The notes beneath the pieces were generated by a model that was not told the origin of the DNA, did no database searches, and was given only the letters and a program-made list of their open reading frames with translations. A DNA stretch of 64,000 nucleotides, from NCBI GenBank assembly GCA_963765075.1, contig CAVXVA010000008.1, forward strand, positions 949,748 to 1,013,747, given 5' to 3'. Below are positions 1 through 9,009 of the stretch, one piece after another. The position numbers and the translations under genes were made by a program. This DNA is from JAENVU01 sp963765075 (lineage in GTDB: Bacteria > Actinomycetota > Acidimicrobiia > IMCC26256 > JAENVU01). Positions within the stretch are counted from its first letter, which is position 1. Every line of letters begins with the position of its first letter.

Positions 1-1129
1 TCCCAACTCGACACGATCGACTTGAACAGTCCGTCGGGCAGCGTCGCCACCATCCCCGCGTGCTCCTCGAGGATCCGTCGCTTGCGTTCGGGATCGCGGA
101 ACGCGATGACTCGTTCGGGCAACGGAAGGCCGGCGATCTCGGCCGCCGACGGAGTGAAGAGGAACGGATTCGCGGTCGCTTCCAGGCCTAGCAGGACCCC
201 GATGGGTCGTGACGCAACCTGCGGCTTCACGTCGAGGCCGTCGGTCGCGCATCTCGCCCACGCGGGAGAAGAGATGCCGCCACCGGTCGGGGGAGTGGAA
301 CGCCTGTTGGACCGTGAAGCTCAGCGGGCGGGTGCTGGTCCGTGCGAACGCCTCGATGAGATCCATCTCGCGGTTCGCGAAGTCGTCGTCCGGGGTCTGG
401 TACACGTCGGAGATGAGTTGGGTCACGCCCGTGCCCGATGCTCGCATCGCGTCGGCGATGGTGAGCAGCTCGCGTTCGCTCGCCGTGAGCGTTCCGATGT
501 TGGTGCCGTCCTTGGTGCGATGGACGTCGGTGCGGCTCGTCGCGAACCCGATCGCGCCGGCGGCAAGTGCCTCGCGCGACGAGGTCGGCCATCCGGGCCA
601 ACTCGTCGTCGGAGGGCGCCTCGGTGTGGTCGGCACCGCGCTCGCCCATCACGTAGGTCCGCAGCGCGGCGTGGGGCAGGTGGGTCCCGATGTCGACGGT
701 GTGCGGCTTGGCGTCGAGGGAGTCGAGGTATTCGGGGAAGGTCTGCCAGTCCCAGGTGAGTCCCTCGGCGAGCGCAGTGCCGGGGATGTCCTCGACGCCC
801 TCGAGCAGGCCGATGAGCCAGTCGTGCTTCTCGACGTGCGCGGGCGCGAACCCGACGCCGCAGTTGCCCATCGCGATCGTGGTCACCCCGTGCAACGACG
901 ACGGCGCGACGATCGGATCCCACGTGACCTGGCCGTCGAAGTGGGTGTGGATGTCGACGAACCCGGGAGTGACGATGAGGCCGTCGGCGTCGATCTCGCG
1001 AGCGGCGCGGGCATCGACCGCGCCGACCGCGGTGATGATGCCGTCGGTGATCTCGACGTCGCCGACGAAGCCGGGCGCGCCGGTGCCGTCGACGATGGTG
1101 CCGTTGCGAATGACGAGTTCGGCGTTCAT
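1..1129 (-). CDS. N-acyl-D-amino-acid deacylase-like amidohydrolase (3' end beyond window)
   Basis: Metal-dependent amidohydrolase of the D-aminoacylase/dihydroorotase type, expected to hydrolyse an N-acyl or cyclic amide bond in the cytoplasm. The start (ATG at 1127-1129) opens with the family hallmark IRNGTIVDGTG, then TPGFVDIHTHFDGQ, the HxH metal site, and TIAMGNCGVGFAP. Translation continues through LTASERELLTIADAM and TSTRPLSFTVQQ towards a C-terminal part cut by the window edge. The reading frame changes twice, near 572 and near 250, yet homology resumes immediately, so I treat it as one gene with sequence errors. It is divergent from the gene starting at 1175, with only about 45 bases between them. 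Substrate not determinable. Confidence 0.8.
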
Positions 1130-1174
1130 GGGGCGAGCCTTCCACACGATGGCGGTGTGTGCGAAGGTGCAGGG

Positions 1175-2219
1175 ATGACGTACACGGTGATCCAGTGGGC
1201 CACGGGCATGGTGGGGCAAGAGGCGATCTTGGGTGTGCTCGCCCATCCCGAGTTGGAGCTTGTGGGGGCGTGGGTCCACAGCCCGGAGAAGTCAGGCAAG
1301 GACGTGGGTGAGATCTGCGGCATCGATCCCGTCGGTGTGCTGGCCACCAACGACGTCGACGCGTTGATCGCGATGGACGCCGACTGCGTGGTCTATTCAC
1401 CCGGTGCTCGCGAGCACGACGACGGTGATCAGGTTGCTCGAGTCGGGGAAGAACGTGGTGACGCCGGTCGGGTGGATCTATCCGGGCGAGTCGCCGAAGC
1501 TCGCGGCGATCGAAGATGCGTGCCGCCGCGGCGGATCCACGCTGCACGGCACCGGCATCAATCCGGGCGGGATCACCGAGCGACTGCCCCTCCTGCTGTC
1601 GTCCTGGTGTCGCAACATCACCCACGTTCGGGCGGAGGAGTTCTCCGACATCCGGAACTACCCGACGGTCTCGGTGGTGCGCGACGTCATGATGTTCGGC
1701 ACTCCACCGGAGGCGGCGAAGACCAGTCCGATGCCGACCATTCTCGGGATGGGGTTCTGCGAGTCGATCGACATGATCGCCGACGAGTTGGGCTGGAGGC
1801 TCGACGCCGAGAAGCGCACGACCCACGAGATGGCCGTCGCCACCCAGGACCTCGATTCCCCGGTCGGGGTGATCGACGCCGGGACCGTGGCCGCGCAACG
1901 GTTCACGTGGGAGGGCCTGGTCGACGGTGAACCGGTCATCACGGTGCGAGTGAACTGGCTGATGGGGGAGGAGCACCTCGAACCGGCGTGGTCCTTCGGC
2001 GCCGAGGGGCAGCGGTTCGAAGCGGCGATCACCGCCGAGCCGCCGGTGTCGGTCGTGGTGCACGGCCTGCATCCGCCGGTCGTGGGCGAGCACCCCGAGA
2101 TCGGGCTCACCGCGCCGGCCATGCACTGCGTCAACGCAGTCCCGTACGTGTGCGAGGCCGAGCCCGGACTCAAGACCTACCTCGATCTCCCGCTGATCGC
2201 CGGCCGCGCGCGTACCTGA
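1175..2219 (+). CDS. NAD(P)-dependent dehydrogenase, 2,4-diaminopentanoate dehydrogenase/dihydrodipicolinate-reductase-like
   Basis: Rossmann-fold oxidoreductase of about 347 residues. The N-terminus reads VIQWATGMVGQEAI, the dinucleotide-binding turn of the DapB-like group to which 2,4-diaminopentanoate dehydrogenase belongs. It is followed by a typical segment (VVTPVGWIYPGE, HGTGINPGGITERLP) and a C-terminal substrate domain. A frameshift near 1400 splits it into an N-terminal 75 residues and the rest; both halves match one family. Actinobacteria carry many paralogues next to acyl-CoA and steroid genes, so the true substrate is open. The stop codon lies inside the left arm of the terminator hairpin at 2211-2242. 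Confidence 0.78.
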
Positions 2220-2242
2220 CCGCGTCGCCGCCGTCAGGTACG
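2211..2242. terminator. Bidirectional terminator hairpin between convergent genes
   Basis: Ten-base perfect arms, CGTACCTGAC and GTCAGGTACG, flank a 12-base loop. Each arm contains the stop codon of the gene reading into it, so both proteins end in Arg-Thr-stop. The location between convergent ORFs supports a shared factor-independent stop, although there is no long T-run. Confidence 0.6.
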
Positions 2243-2928
2243 GCTGGGATCGACCACGGGTTGCATGAACACGCGGACCTCGGACTCGTCGAAGAGTTCG
2301 GGGAGAACCCAGCCGTCGACCCGGCGGCGCAGCCGAAACTGGATATTCGGTCCGCCGTGGATCGTCTCCTCGATCTGAAACCCATCGATCCACCGATCAC
2401 CGAAGCGCAGGTGAACCTCGCATTCGAGGGGTCGCTCCGCGCGTGTGATGGGTGCGATCGGGACTTCGACGGGAAGCTCCGGGGCGCTCTCGACCTCGAA
2501 CTCGGTCTCGTTGGTGAGGTCGATCGCGGGCGCGACGACCTCCGGTGGCGAGTCGTCGACGTCGACGAGCTGAGGGGTGCGAGCCGGGTCGATCGTGCCG
2601 CCGATGATGGTGCCTGCGCCCTGGTCGGCGGCACCGAGCGACACGGTCGCCGCGGGCAGCGGTGGTGCGGCGAGGAACATCGCGAGCCGGTCGATGGATC
2701 GCGCGAGTCGAGCGTGGTTGGTGTGTTCGGTTTCGAGTTGGCGCCGGAGGGTGTCGTTGACGGTGCTCGCGCGACTCGAGCGCGCTCGAGCATCTCGATG
2801 TCACGACGGGCGAGTTCCTCATGCAGGTTCGTGAGTTCGATCCGCAGCACGTTCACTTGCATGCGGGCCGTCTCGGCGTGGACGGCGGCCAGCTCAGCTG
2901 CTCGCGTCCGTTGCCGCTTCCACCTCAC
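2234..2928 (-). CDS. Hypothetical protein with N-terminal coiled coil
   Basis: Function unknown. The GTG start at 2926-2928 is preceded by a G-rich ribosome-binding stretch. Roughly residues 1-65 form a charged, heptad-rich helix (ELAAVHAETARM, NVLRIELTNLHEELARRDIEMLERAR, later LRRQLETEHTNHARL). The C-terminal 130 residues are acidic and beta-rich and end in VFMQPVVDPSRT. A frameshift near 2780 separates the two parts; reading through it gives a continuous coiled coil into SIDRLAMFLAAPPLP. No domain recognised. It converges on the dehydrogenase gene across the terminator at 2211-2242. Confidence 0.6.
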
Positions 2929-3027
2929 AACCCGTCCCCCTCGAAGTCCTGGCGGGCACGGTACGCCGCGTAGAGGCTCAGTTGGTGGAATCTCGCGGCC
3001 CGCGGGTGCCGGGCCGGGTTCGACCGC

Positions 3028-3815
3028 TCAGAGTGGTGTGAAGGGAATGGTGAAGGCGGGCGACTCCACGCCGCCGTCGACCTCGAAGATCTTGCCGGTG
3101 ACCCAACTCGAGGCGTCGGAACCGAGGTACACGACGGCCGCGGCGACGTCGGCCGGTTGGCCGATCCGTTGCATCGGCGTCCCCGTTTCCAGCTGCCGGC
3201 GCACGGAGTCGTCGGTGAGGACGTGCTCGAGCGCGGCGGTCTCGACGCCGCCGACTTCGATGGCATTGACGCGCACCTTCGGCGCCAACTCGGGGGCCAT
3301 CGCCCGGGTCATCATCGAGAGGGCCGCTTTGGCGGTGGCGTAGGCGACGAAGCACGGCTGCACCATGCTCGCCGCACGCGACGAGATGTTGACCACGCTG
3401 CCGCCATCACCCGCCACCATGTGGGGGACGCAGAGCTGGGTCAGCGAGAACGCGGCGATCACGTTGAAGGTGAACGCGCCTTCCATCGCCCGAATGCTGG
3501 TGTGCATCACCGGGCGAGGGTCCCAGCCGCCCGCGTTGTTGACGAGCACGTCGATACGGCCGAACTCGGCCATGGCCGCCTCGACGAGGGCGGCACGCTG
3601 GTCGTTGTCGGTCACGTCGGTCGGGACCGTTTTGGCCCGCCGGCCGAGGCCGCGGATCTGCTCCGCGACCGACTCGAGGTCGGCGGCGGTGCGGGCGGCG
3701 AGCACGATGTCGGCCCCGGCCTCGGCCAGGCCGAGTGCGCAGCCGGCGCCGATCCCTTGCCCGCTCCGGTGACAATGGCGACGCGATCGGTGAGGTCGAA
3801 CCGGTTCATGATCAT
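3028..3815 (-). CDS. SDR-family oxidoreductase
   Basis: Classical short-chain dehydrogenase of about 260 residues using NAD(P). The glycine motif TGAGKG..GIG is at the N-terminus, followed by NNAGG, the catalytic Ser in ISSRAAS, the YATAK catalytic pair, and the C-terminal VTGKIFEVDGG. Start at 3815 (MIMNRFDLTDRVAIVTG) or the internal ATG at 3809. One frameshift lies in the glycine motif near 3760. It is divergent from the enoyl-CoA hydratase at 3862, only 46 bases away, suggesting a shared control region. Substrate unknown; the context is acyl-CoA metabolism. Confidence 0.85.
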
Positions 3816-3861
3816 CGTGGCAGAGTAACGACCTGCAGCCACCGAGGAATGGGAACTCATC

Positions 3862-4699
3862 ATGACCGAACCGCTTCTGGTCGACATCGCCGAAGGTGTC
3901 GCCACGATCACCCTCAATCGTCCCGAGGCGCGCAACGCACTCAACCGGGCGGTCCGCCGGCGGTTGCCCGCGGTCATCACCGAACTGGAAGCCGACGACG
4001 ACGTCGACGTCATGATCCTCACGGGCGCGGATCCCGCGTTCTCGGCCGGCGTGGACCTGAAGGAGTTCGGTGCCGGCGATGTCGGTGGCGACGAGCTGCG
4101 GTCCGGCGCGGGCGCACCCGGGCCCGAGAGTGTCGACATGGGCGGGCGCAGTCGAGACGGGCAGCTCCCGTGGCGTGGAGCATTGCCACCCCGTACGAAG
4201 CTGCTGATCGGTGCCGTCAACGGGGTCGCGGTCACGGGCGGGCTCGAACTTGCGCTGGCGTGCGATTTCCTCATCGCGTCCGATCGTGCCCGCTTCGCCG
4301 ACACCCATGCCCGAGTGGGCGTCATGCCCGGGTGGGGACTGACCGTGTTGTTGCCCCAGCGGGTCGGGGTGGCGCGGGCGCGCGAGATGAGCGTGACCGG
4401 CAACTTCGTCGATGCGCAGCTCGCGTACGACTGGGGTCTGGTCAACCACGTCGTGCCGCACGACGATCTGCTCGGCGTACTGCGGCCAACTCGCCGCCGA
4501 CTGTCGCAGCGTCGACCAACTCGGAGTGCGCCGCATGCTCTCGACCTACGACCGGAACTCCCTCGTCACCGGCGAGGAAGCCTGGCGCATCGAGGACGAG
4601 GTGTCCCGGAGTTGGGAAGGTCCGGGCTTCGATCCGGCGGAGATCGAGAAGCGGCGCCACGGCATCATGGAACGCGGCCGCGCCCAAACTCAGCAGTAG
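3862..4699 (+). CDS. Enoyl-CoA hydratase/isomerase family protein
   Basis: Crotonase-fold enzyme of about 278 residues acting on acyl-CoA thioesters. It has ITLNRPEARNALN, the CoA oxyanion-hole segment FSAGVDLKEF, and GGLELALACDF. The first crotonase glutamate is kept (GGLELA), but the position of the second is not glutamate (FADTHARVGVMPG), so simple hydratase chemistry is doubtful and an isomerase or other crotonase reaction is possible. A frameshift near 4480 is followed by a normal C-terminus (RRMLSTYDRNSLVTGEEAW, EIEKRRHGIMERG). A pair of 47-base hairpin repeats follows the stop. Confidence 0.82.
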
Positions 4700-4718
4700 G
4701 AACGCCCACCACCCCGGC

Positions 4719-4765
4719 GCGTTTGGCACCTGGTGGCGCGGAGCGGATCAGGATCCGCCAAACGC
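4719..4765 (+). repeat. Intergenic hairpin repeat family A, copy 1
   Basis: 47-base element with outer arms GCGTTTGGC and GCCAAACGC and an inner GCGGATC/GATCCGC pair. Five copies of exactly this length occur in the window, all in the same orientation and all downstream of genes. A terminator or REP-like role is likely. Confidence 0.8.
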
Positions 4766-4790
4766 TCGTGGTGGGATGACGGCAACCGGT

Positions 4791-4837
4791 GCGTTTGGCA
4801 CCTGGTGGCGCGGAGCGGATCAGGATCCGCCAAACGC
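4791..4837 (+). repeat. Intergenic hairpin repeat family A, copy 2
   Basis: Identical to copy 1 over all 47 bases, 25 bases further on. Its last base is the first base of the stop triplet of the convergent amidohydrolase gene. Confidence 0.8.
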
Positions 4838-6025
4838 TAGGAGGGCGACGGGCGACCAGTGAGGCGAACGGCGTTGTCGTGGAGGATCTTGCCCTGGTCG
4901 GCGACGTCGAACTCCTTCACCTCGACGGCGTAGTCGAGCGGGTGCGGCATGCCTTCGATGTGGGGCCAGTCGGATCCGAAGATCACCCGATCGGTGCCCA
5001 TGAGCTCGGCGATCTCGTGGACGTCGTCCTCCCAGAACGGGTTGATCCACACGTTCTTTCGGAACGTCTCGATCGGGTCCTCCGGGAAGAAGCCGGGGAT
5101 TCGGCGGTGCTGCGACGCGAGCTTGCGAAACAGGTCGGGCAGGAACTCGCTCCCGTTCTCGACACTGGCGACCCGGATGCCCGGGAAGCGAGTGAAGAAG
5201 CGGTCGAAGATCAGGCTCGCGAGGAAGTCGTAGATCGCGCGCTCCATGTGGAGCATCTTGATGCTCGGCCCCATGTTGCCGCCGCCGAAGTTGGCGCTGA
5301 ATCCGTCGGCCGCGTATCCGTTGGCGGTGTAGCCACTGTCGCCCGCGTGGACCACGACGGTGAGTCCGGCTTCCTGGACTCGTGACCAGAACGGATCGAA
5401 CTCGGGGCTCGCCGGGAGTGCGCGCGCCATTGCGCGTGAACTGCGCGGCCGGGCGCATCACGATCATGCGTGCGCCGCGCTCGATCGCAAACTCGAGTTC
5501 GGAGATGGCCCAGTCCTGGTCGGCGAGCGAGAAGTAGGGGGCGGCGAAGATCTTGTCCTGGTAGGCGAAGCCCCAGTCCTCCTCGACCCAGCGGTTGAAC
5601 GCGGTGAACGTGAGGGTGAACGCCTCGACGTCGGGGAGCAGCAACTCCTCGTAGAGCATGCCGAGCGTCGGGAACATCCAGACGCCTTCGAGGCCCTGGT
5701 CGTTCAGCACCTGCACGCGGGCGTCCCGGTCGCGGTACTCAGGGCGGATCGGCTCGCGGTCCTGGAGGAACTCGAGTGGGTTCCGGCCGTCGGGGTTGCC
5801 GCGGAAGTAATCGTGCATCGCGCCGGCCTTGGCGATCGGGTCGAACGTCGGGTTGGTGACGACCTTGCTCACCCGACCGCCGACCACCTGGTACTTGCGG
5901 CCGTCGATGTCGCACCACTGCACGCAGCGCGGCCCGAGTCGGGGGTCGAGGTGTCGGGTGAAGGCGTCGAGCGCTTCGTAGTAGTGGTTGTCGGCGTCGA
6001 AGACGGGACCCTCGTACATCGTCAT
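4837..6025 (-). CDS. Amidohydrolase family 2 (TIM-barrel metal-dependent hydrolase)
   Basis: About 396-residue metallo-hydrolase/decarboxylase of the amidohydrolase-2 group (ACMSD/OHCU-decarboxylase relatives). The N-terminus is MTMYEGPVFDADNHYYE. A conserved block EYRDRDARVQVLNDQGLEGVWMFPT follows, then TVVVHAGDSGY, and FGSDWPHIEGM near the end, which carries the last metal-ligand Asp. A frameshift near 5435 joins the two halves. The GGGGG ribosome-binding site just before the ATG at 6025 supports the start. A perfect 14-base palindrome of KstR type lies 11 bases upstream. It is last in a minus-strand series with the PhyH, SDR and MBL genes, so a role in degrading a steroid-like or branched lipid is an inference. 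Confidence 0.82.
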
Positions 6026-6035
6026 CCCCCCAGTG

Positions 6036-6049
6036 TAGAACGCGTTCTA
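6036..6049. promoter_or_regulatory. KstR-like operator palindrome
   Basis: TAGAACGCGTTCTA is a perfect 14-base palindrome matching the known mycobacterial KstR core (TnnAACnnGTTnnA) that controls cholesterol catabolism. It sits just upstream of the amidohydrolase start and overlaps the stop codon of the PhyH gene. That a KstR orthologue binds it here is inference. Confidence 0.6.
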
Positions 6050-6917
6050 GTCCTTTGCGCCGACGGGCCACACCAACGGGTGGTCGGGGCCGGTCAGGGC
6101 GGTTCCGTTCGTCCAGTCACGCTGGTGGGCTTTCAGCGGTGCGCCCGGGCGAAGGTGGGTGCGGGCATCGTCGCCGCAGTACCGGACCGAGATGGCCCGT
6201 CGGCGCGTGGTGGCCGACGTGTTGGGCCCCGCCGCGTGGAGGGTGCGGGCGTGGTGCACCACGACGTCGCCGGGCGCGGTGCTGAACGTGATGACCTCGC
6301 ACTCGCCCGCGGCCTCGAGCGCGTCGACGTCGGGCACGGTCAGACCCTCGGTGCCGGGGATGGCCATCGTGCTCACGAACAGGTTCGGCCGGTAGGTCGC
6401 GTCCCACCGGTGGGAACCGCGGACGTACCGCACGGCGCCGGTCTCGGGGGTGACGAGATCGAGGGGACACCACGTGGTCGCGAGTTGGTCGCCGTCGACG
6501 TGGAAGTAGCCGAGGTCCTGATGCCACGCCGTGCGTTCCGACGCGCCGGGTTCCTTGACCAACACGCTGTCCTCGTACAACCACAGGTGATCGCTCCCGA
6601 GCAACTGCGGCGATCAGGCGCGGGAGTTCGCTCGCACACGCGAACGCGGCGAACTCGGAGATCTCCCGCCAGTGGTCGACGCCGCTCACGAACGACCCCG
6701 CCGACGGCCCGGTTCGCAAGACGACTTCGCCGGCGTCTTCGAGCGCTCGCCCCATCGCCGAGAGGTCGGCTGCCGCGGTCGAGGCGAGGGCCCGCTCGAC
6801 CGGCTCCGCCATTGCGTGCACGACGTCGGCGTCGAGCGCGCCGCGGAGACACACGACCCCATCGGCCGCGAACGCGGCCCGCTCCTCGGCGGTGACGGAT
6901 CGCAGCGTGTCGCTCAT
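6047..6917 (-). CDS. Phytanoyl-CoA dioxygenase (PhyH) family protein
   Basis: Fe(II)/2-oxoglutarate-dependent oxygenase of about 290 residues. The iron ligands are visible: the HxD pair in TAWHQDLGYFHVDG and the distal His in ARTLHAAGPN, followed by the 2-oxoglutarate Arg region TTRRRAISVRY. The start at 6917 (MSDTLRSVTAEERAAF) overlaps the upstream SDR stop as ATGA. A frameshift near 6608 splits it after ELPRLIAAVAR. Expected reaction: hydroxylation next to a carboxyl or CoA thioester of a branched or cyclic substrate. The operon with SDR and MBL-fold genes fits a small catabolic cluster. Confidence 0.82.
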
Positions 6918-7666
6918 GCCGAGATCGAGAAGCCGCCGTCGACGGGCAGGGTCTGGCCGGTGACGAACCGGGCGGCGGGGCTGGCCAGGAAGGCAACGAC
7001 CGGGGCGATGTCCTCCGGCGTGCCGATGCGGGCGAGGGGAGTCCGGGCGATCAGCGGATCGATCATGGACGGGAATTCGAGCATCGGTGCGGTCATCCCG
7101 GTCTCGATCAGGCCGGGGGCAACGGCGTTCACGCGGATCCCATCGGCCGCCCACGCGTGCGCCAGGGTGCGGGTGATCCCGAGGATGCCGGTCTTCGCGG
7201 CACCGTACCCGGGGGTGATCTCGATCCCGAAGTAGCTGGCCATCGACGCCAGGTTCACGATGCTGGCCCCACCCTCGAACGAGCTCGCAGCCAGGAGGTC
7301 GCGGCACGCGGTGGCCAAGCGGAACGCGCCGGTCAGGTTGATGGCGACCGAGGTCGCGAACACGTCGGGGTCGTATTCACTCTTCCCGCCGGGCAGTACC
7401 TCACCGGCGTTGTTCACCAAGACGTCGAGCGCGGGAAGTGCAGCCGCCATCGCGTCGATGTCGGCGACCTCGGTCAGGCGCAGTTGGTGGTAGGTGTATC
7501 CGTCGAGGTCGACGTCGTAGTCGTCGCGGGCGGGCCGGGTGCCGCTCACGTGCACGGTCGCACCCGCGTGGTCGAACTCGGCGGCAATGGCCCGACCGAT
7601 GCCGTTGGTGCCGCCGGTGACCAGGACGGTCGCGCCGGTGAAATCGAATGTCACCCCATCGGTCAT
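6914..7666 (-). CDS. SDR-family oxidoreductase
   Basis: Intact 250-residue short-chain dehydrogenase. TGGTNGIG binds NAD(P), NNAGE follows, and the active site comprises Ser in NLASMAS and YGAAK. The C-terminus FVTGQTLPVDGGFSI is typical. Both ends overlap neighbours by ATGA (7663-7666 with the MBL gene, 6914-6917 with the PhyH gene), which shows translational coupling in one operon. The SDR may oxidise the hydroxyl made by the adjacent dioxygenase; that order of steps is inference. Confidence 0.88.
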   Translation of the reverse strand: MTDGVTFDFTGATVLVTGGTNGIGRAIAAEFDHAGATVHVSGTRPARDDYDVDLDGYTYHQLRLTEVADIDAMAAALPALDVLVNNAGEVLPGGKSEYDPDVFATSVAINLTGAFRLATACRDLLAASSFEGGASIVNLASMASYFGIEITPGYGAAKTGILGITRTLAHAWAADGIRVNAVAPGLIETGMTAPMLEFPSMIDPLIARTPLARIGTPEDIAPVVAFLASPAARFVTGQTLPVDGGFSISA

Positions 7667-8946
7667 GCGGACGCTCCGGCATCGAGTGCGGTCTGCGCCG
7701 TCGCGATCTGGTGGCGGAGCCATCCGGCGAGCCAGAAGTTCTTTGCGTCGGGTTGGGCGAGTAGCGCCTGATGAACGGCGACGAAGGTTTCGAGTGCGTC
7801 GGTGTCGTCGGGGGACGCGGCCAGCGCCATCTCGAGGAGATGGACCGCCTCGACGAGGTCGCCCTGCTCGAGTCGTGCCCGGGCGGCGGCCACGATCGGT
7901 GCGGTGCCTCCGGCGAGGGCCACCACTTCCGGCCACACCGCGTTCGCCGGCGTGGCGTACAGCTCTGTGGTGGACCGGGCGTGGAACCAGCCGGCGTAGC
8001 CCTCCCAGATTGCTCGCACCGACCATGAGATCTTCCCGTACCCCTCGCCCACCGAGATCTCGTCGGGGGGTACGACCTCGCGCATCACGGTGGTGAGATC
8101 CTGCCCTTCGTTCATGCGCCGCACGGTCTCGTCGTGGACCCAGGCCACGCAGTCGTGGAGCCGGTCGAGCTCCCGGCGGATCGTGGCCGCGCCCGTGATC
8201 GGCGCGAAGTGGCCGCTCGCAAGCACCTCCGGCTCGAGCGCACGCACCGTCCGGATGGCATCGAGGAAAGGGAGCGCGAATCGGAGTCGGTCGGCGCGCA
8301 GTGTGACCAGGTTCGGGAAGTGACCGAACAGCGCCGAGAAGACGTTGCCCACCAGCGCGACCTTGGTCTGGGGCAACCAGATGACGGTCGAGTCGACGGT
8401 CTCGCCGCCCGGCGTGGAGATGCACTCGATACGGGTATCGCCGAGCGTGATCTCGTACCGGTCGTCGAAGAGGATGTCGGGGGTCGGAATCGATTGGCCG
8501 GGGATCGGCGCGTCGGCCGGTTGCGCCTTGATGAACGCGTCGGCCTGGGCGATCGCGTTGGCCCAGTAAGGCTGGGATCGCTTCACCCGGAATCGATGGA
8601 TCCGTGCGTCGTCGGCCTGACAGAACGGGTTGTTGGCCTGGGCGACGAGTTGGGTCCCCGGGTCCCGGAACGTGTCGACGCCGCCGACGTGATCGACGTG
8701 GCCCTGGGTCAGCAGGATGTAGCGGATCGGACCGGTGTCGATCTCGTCGTAGAGCCGTCGGTGGTGCCCCGACTCGAACCCCATCCCCGTGTTGACGACA
8801 ACTCGGCCGTCGGACGTGACGATGAGGAACGAGTTCGACAGGCCCGCGGAGAGCCAGACGCCGGGTGCGACGGGCTCGGCGGCCGTCATCGACGCCGGGC
8901 GGATCTCGGACGCGGGTGGACGGTTGCGGATGAGTTCGGACGGCAC
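7663..8946 (-). CDS. MBL-fold hydrolase with alkylsulfatase-like C-terminal region
   Basis: 427-residue metallo-beta-lactamase-fold protein with the length and layout of SdsA1-type alkyl sulfatases: catalytic domain to about residue 260, then a helical alkylsulfatase dimerisation region (ISWSVRAIWEGYAGWF..RSTTELY). The metal motif reads TQGHVDHVGG, so the first His of the usual HxHxDH is Gln. A further His occurs in ASGHFAP. No SCP2 domain is present, so it is shorter than full alkyl sulfatases. First gene of an operon with SDR, PhyH and probably the amidohydrolase. The exact ester cleaved is unknown. Confidence 0.8.
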   Translation of the reverse strand: MPSELIRNRPPASEIRPASMTAAEPVAPGVWLSAGLSNSFLIVTSDGRVVVNTGMGFESGHHRRLYDEIDTGPIRYILLTQGHVDHVGGVDTFRDPGTQLVAQANNPFCQADDARIHRFRVKRSQPYWANAIAQADAFIKAQPADAPIPGQSIPTPDILFDDRYEITLGDTRIECISTPGGETVDSTVIWLPQTKVALVGNVFSALFGHFPNLVTLRADRLRFALPFLDAIRTVRALEPEVLASGHFAPITGAATIRRELDRLHDCVAWVHDETVRRMNEGQDLTTVMREVVPPDEISVGEGYGKISWSVRAIWEGYAGWFHARSTTELYATPANAVWPEVVALAGGTAPIVAAARARLEQGDLVEAVHLLEMALAASPDDTDALETFVAVHQALLAQPDAKNFWLAGWLRHQIATAQTALDAGASA

Positions 8947-9009
8947 GGCGGGGACCTTAGAAGGATCGGGCGGATGCCGTCAGGTACGTGGTTCGGTGTC
9001 CGGGTCAGC

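Noticed and set aside
423..2393. 656-residue open frame on the minus strand
   Set aside because: Arg/His/Pro-rich composition typical of the antisense of GC-rich genes; it lies across two convincing genes in other frames.
4719..4837. 47-base repeats as a MITE with target duplications
   Set aside because: No flanking direct duplications and no matching transposase ends; the position after genes fits hairpin terminators or REP elements better.
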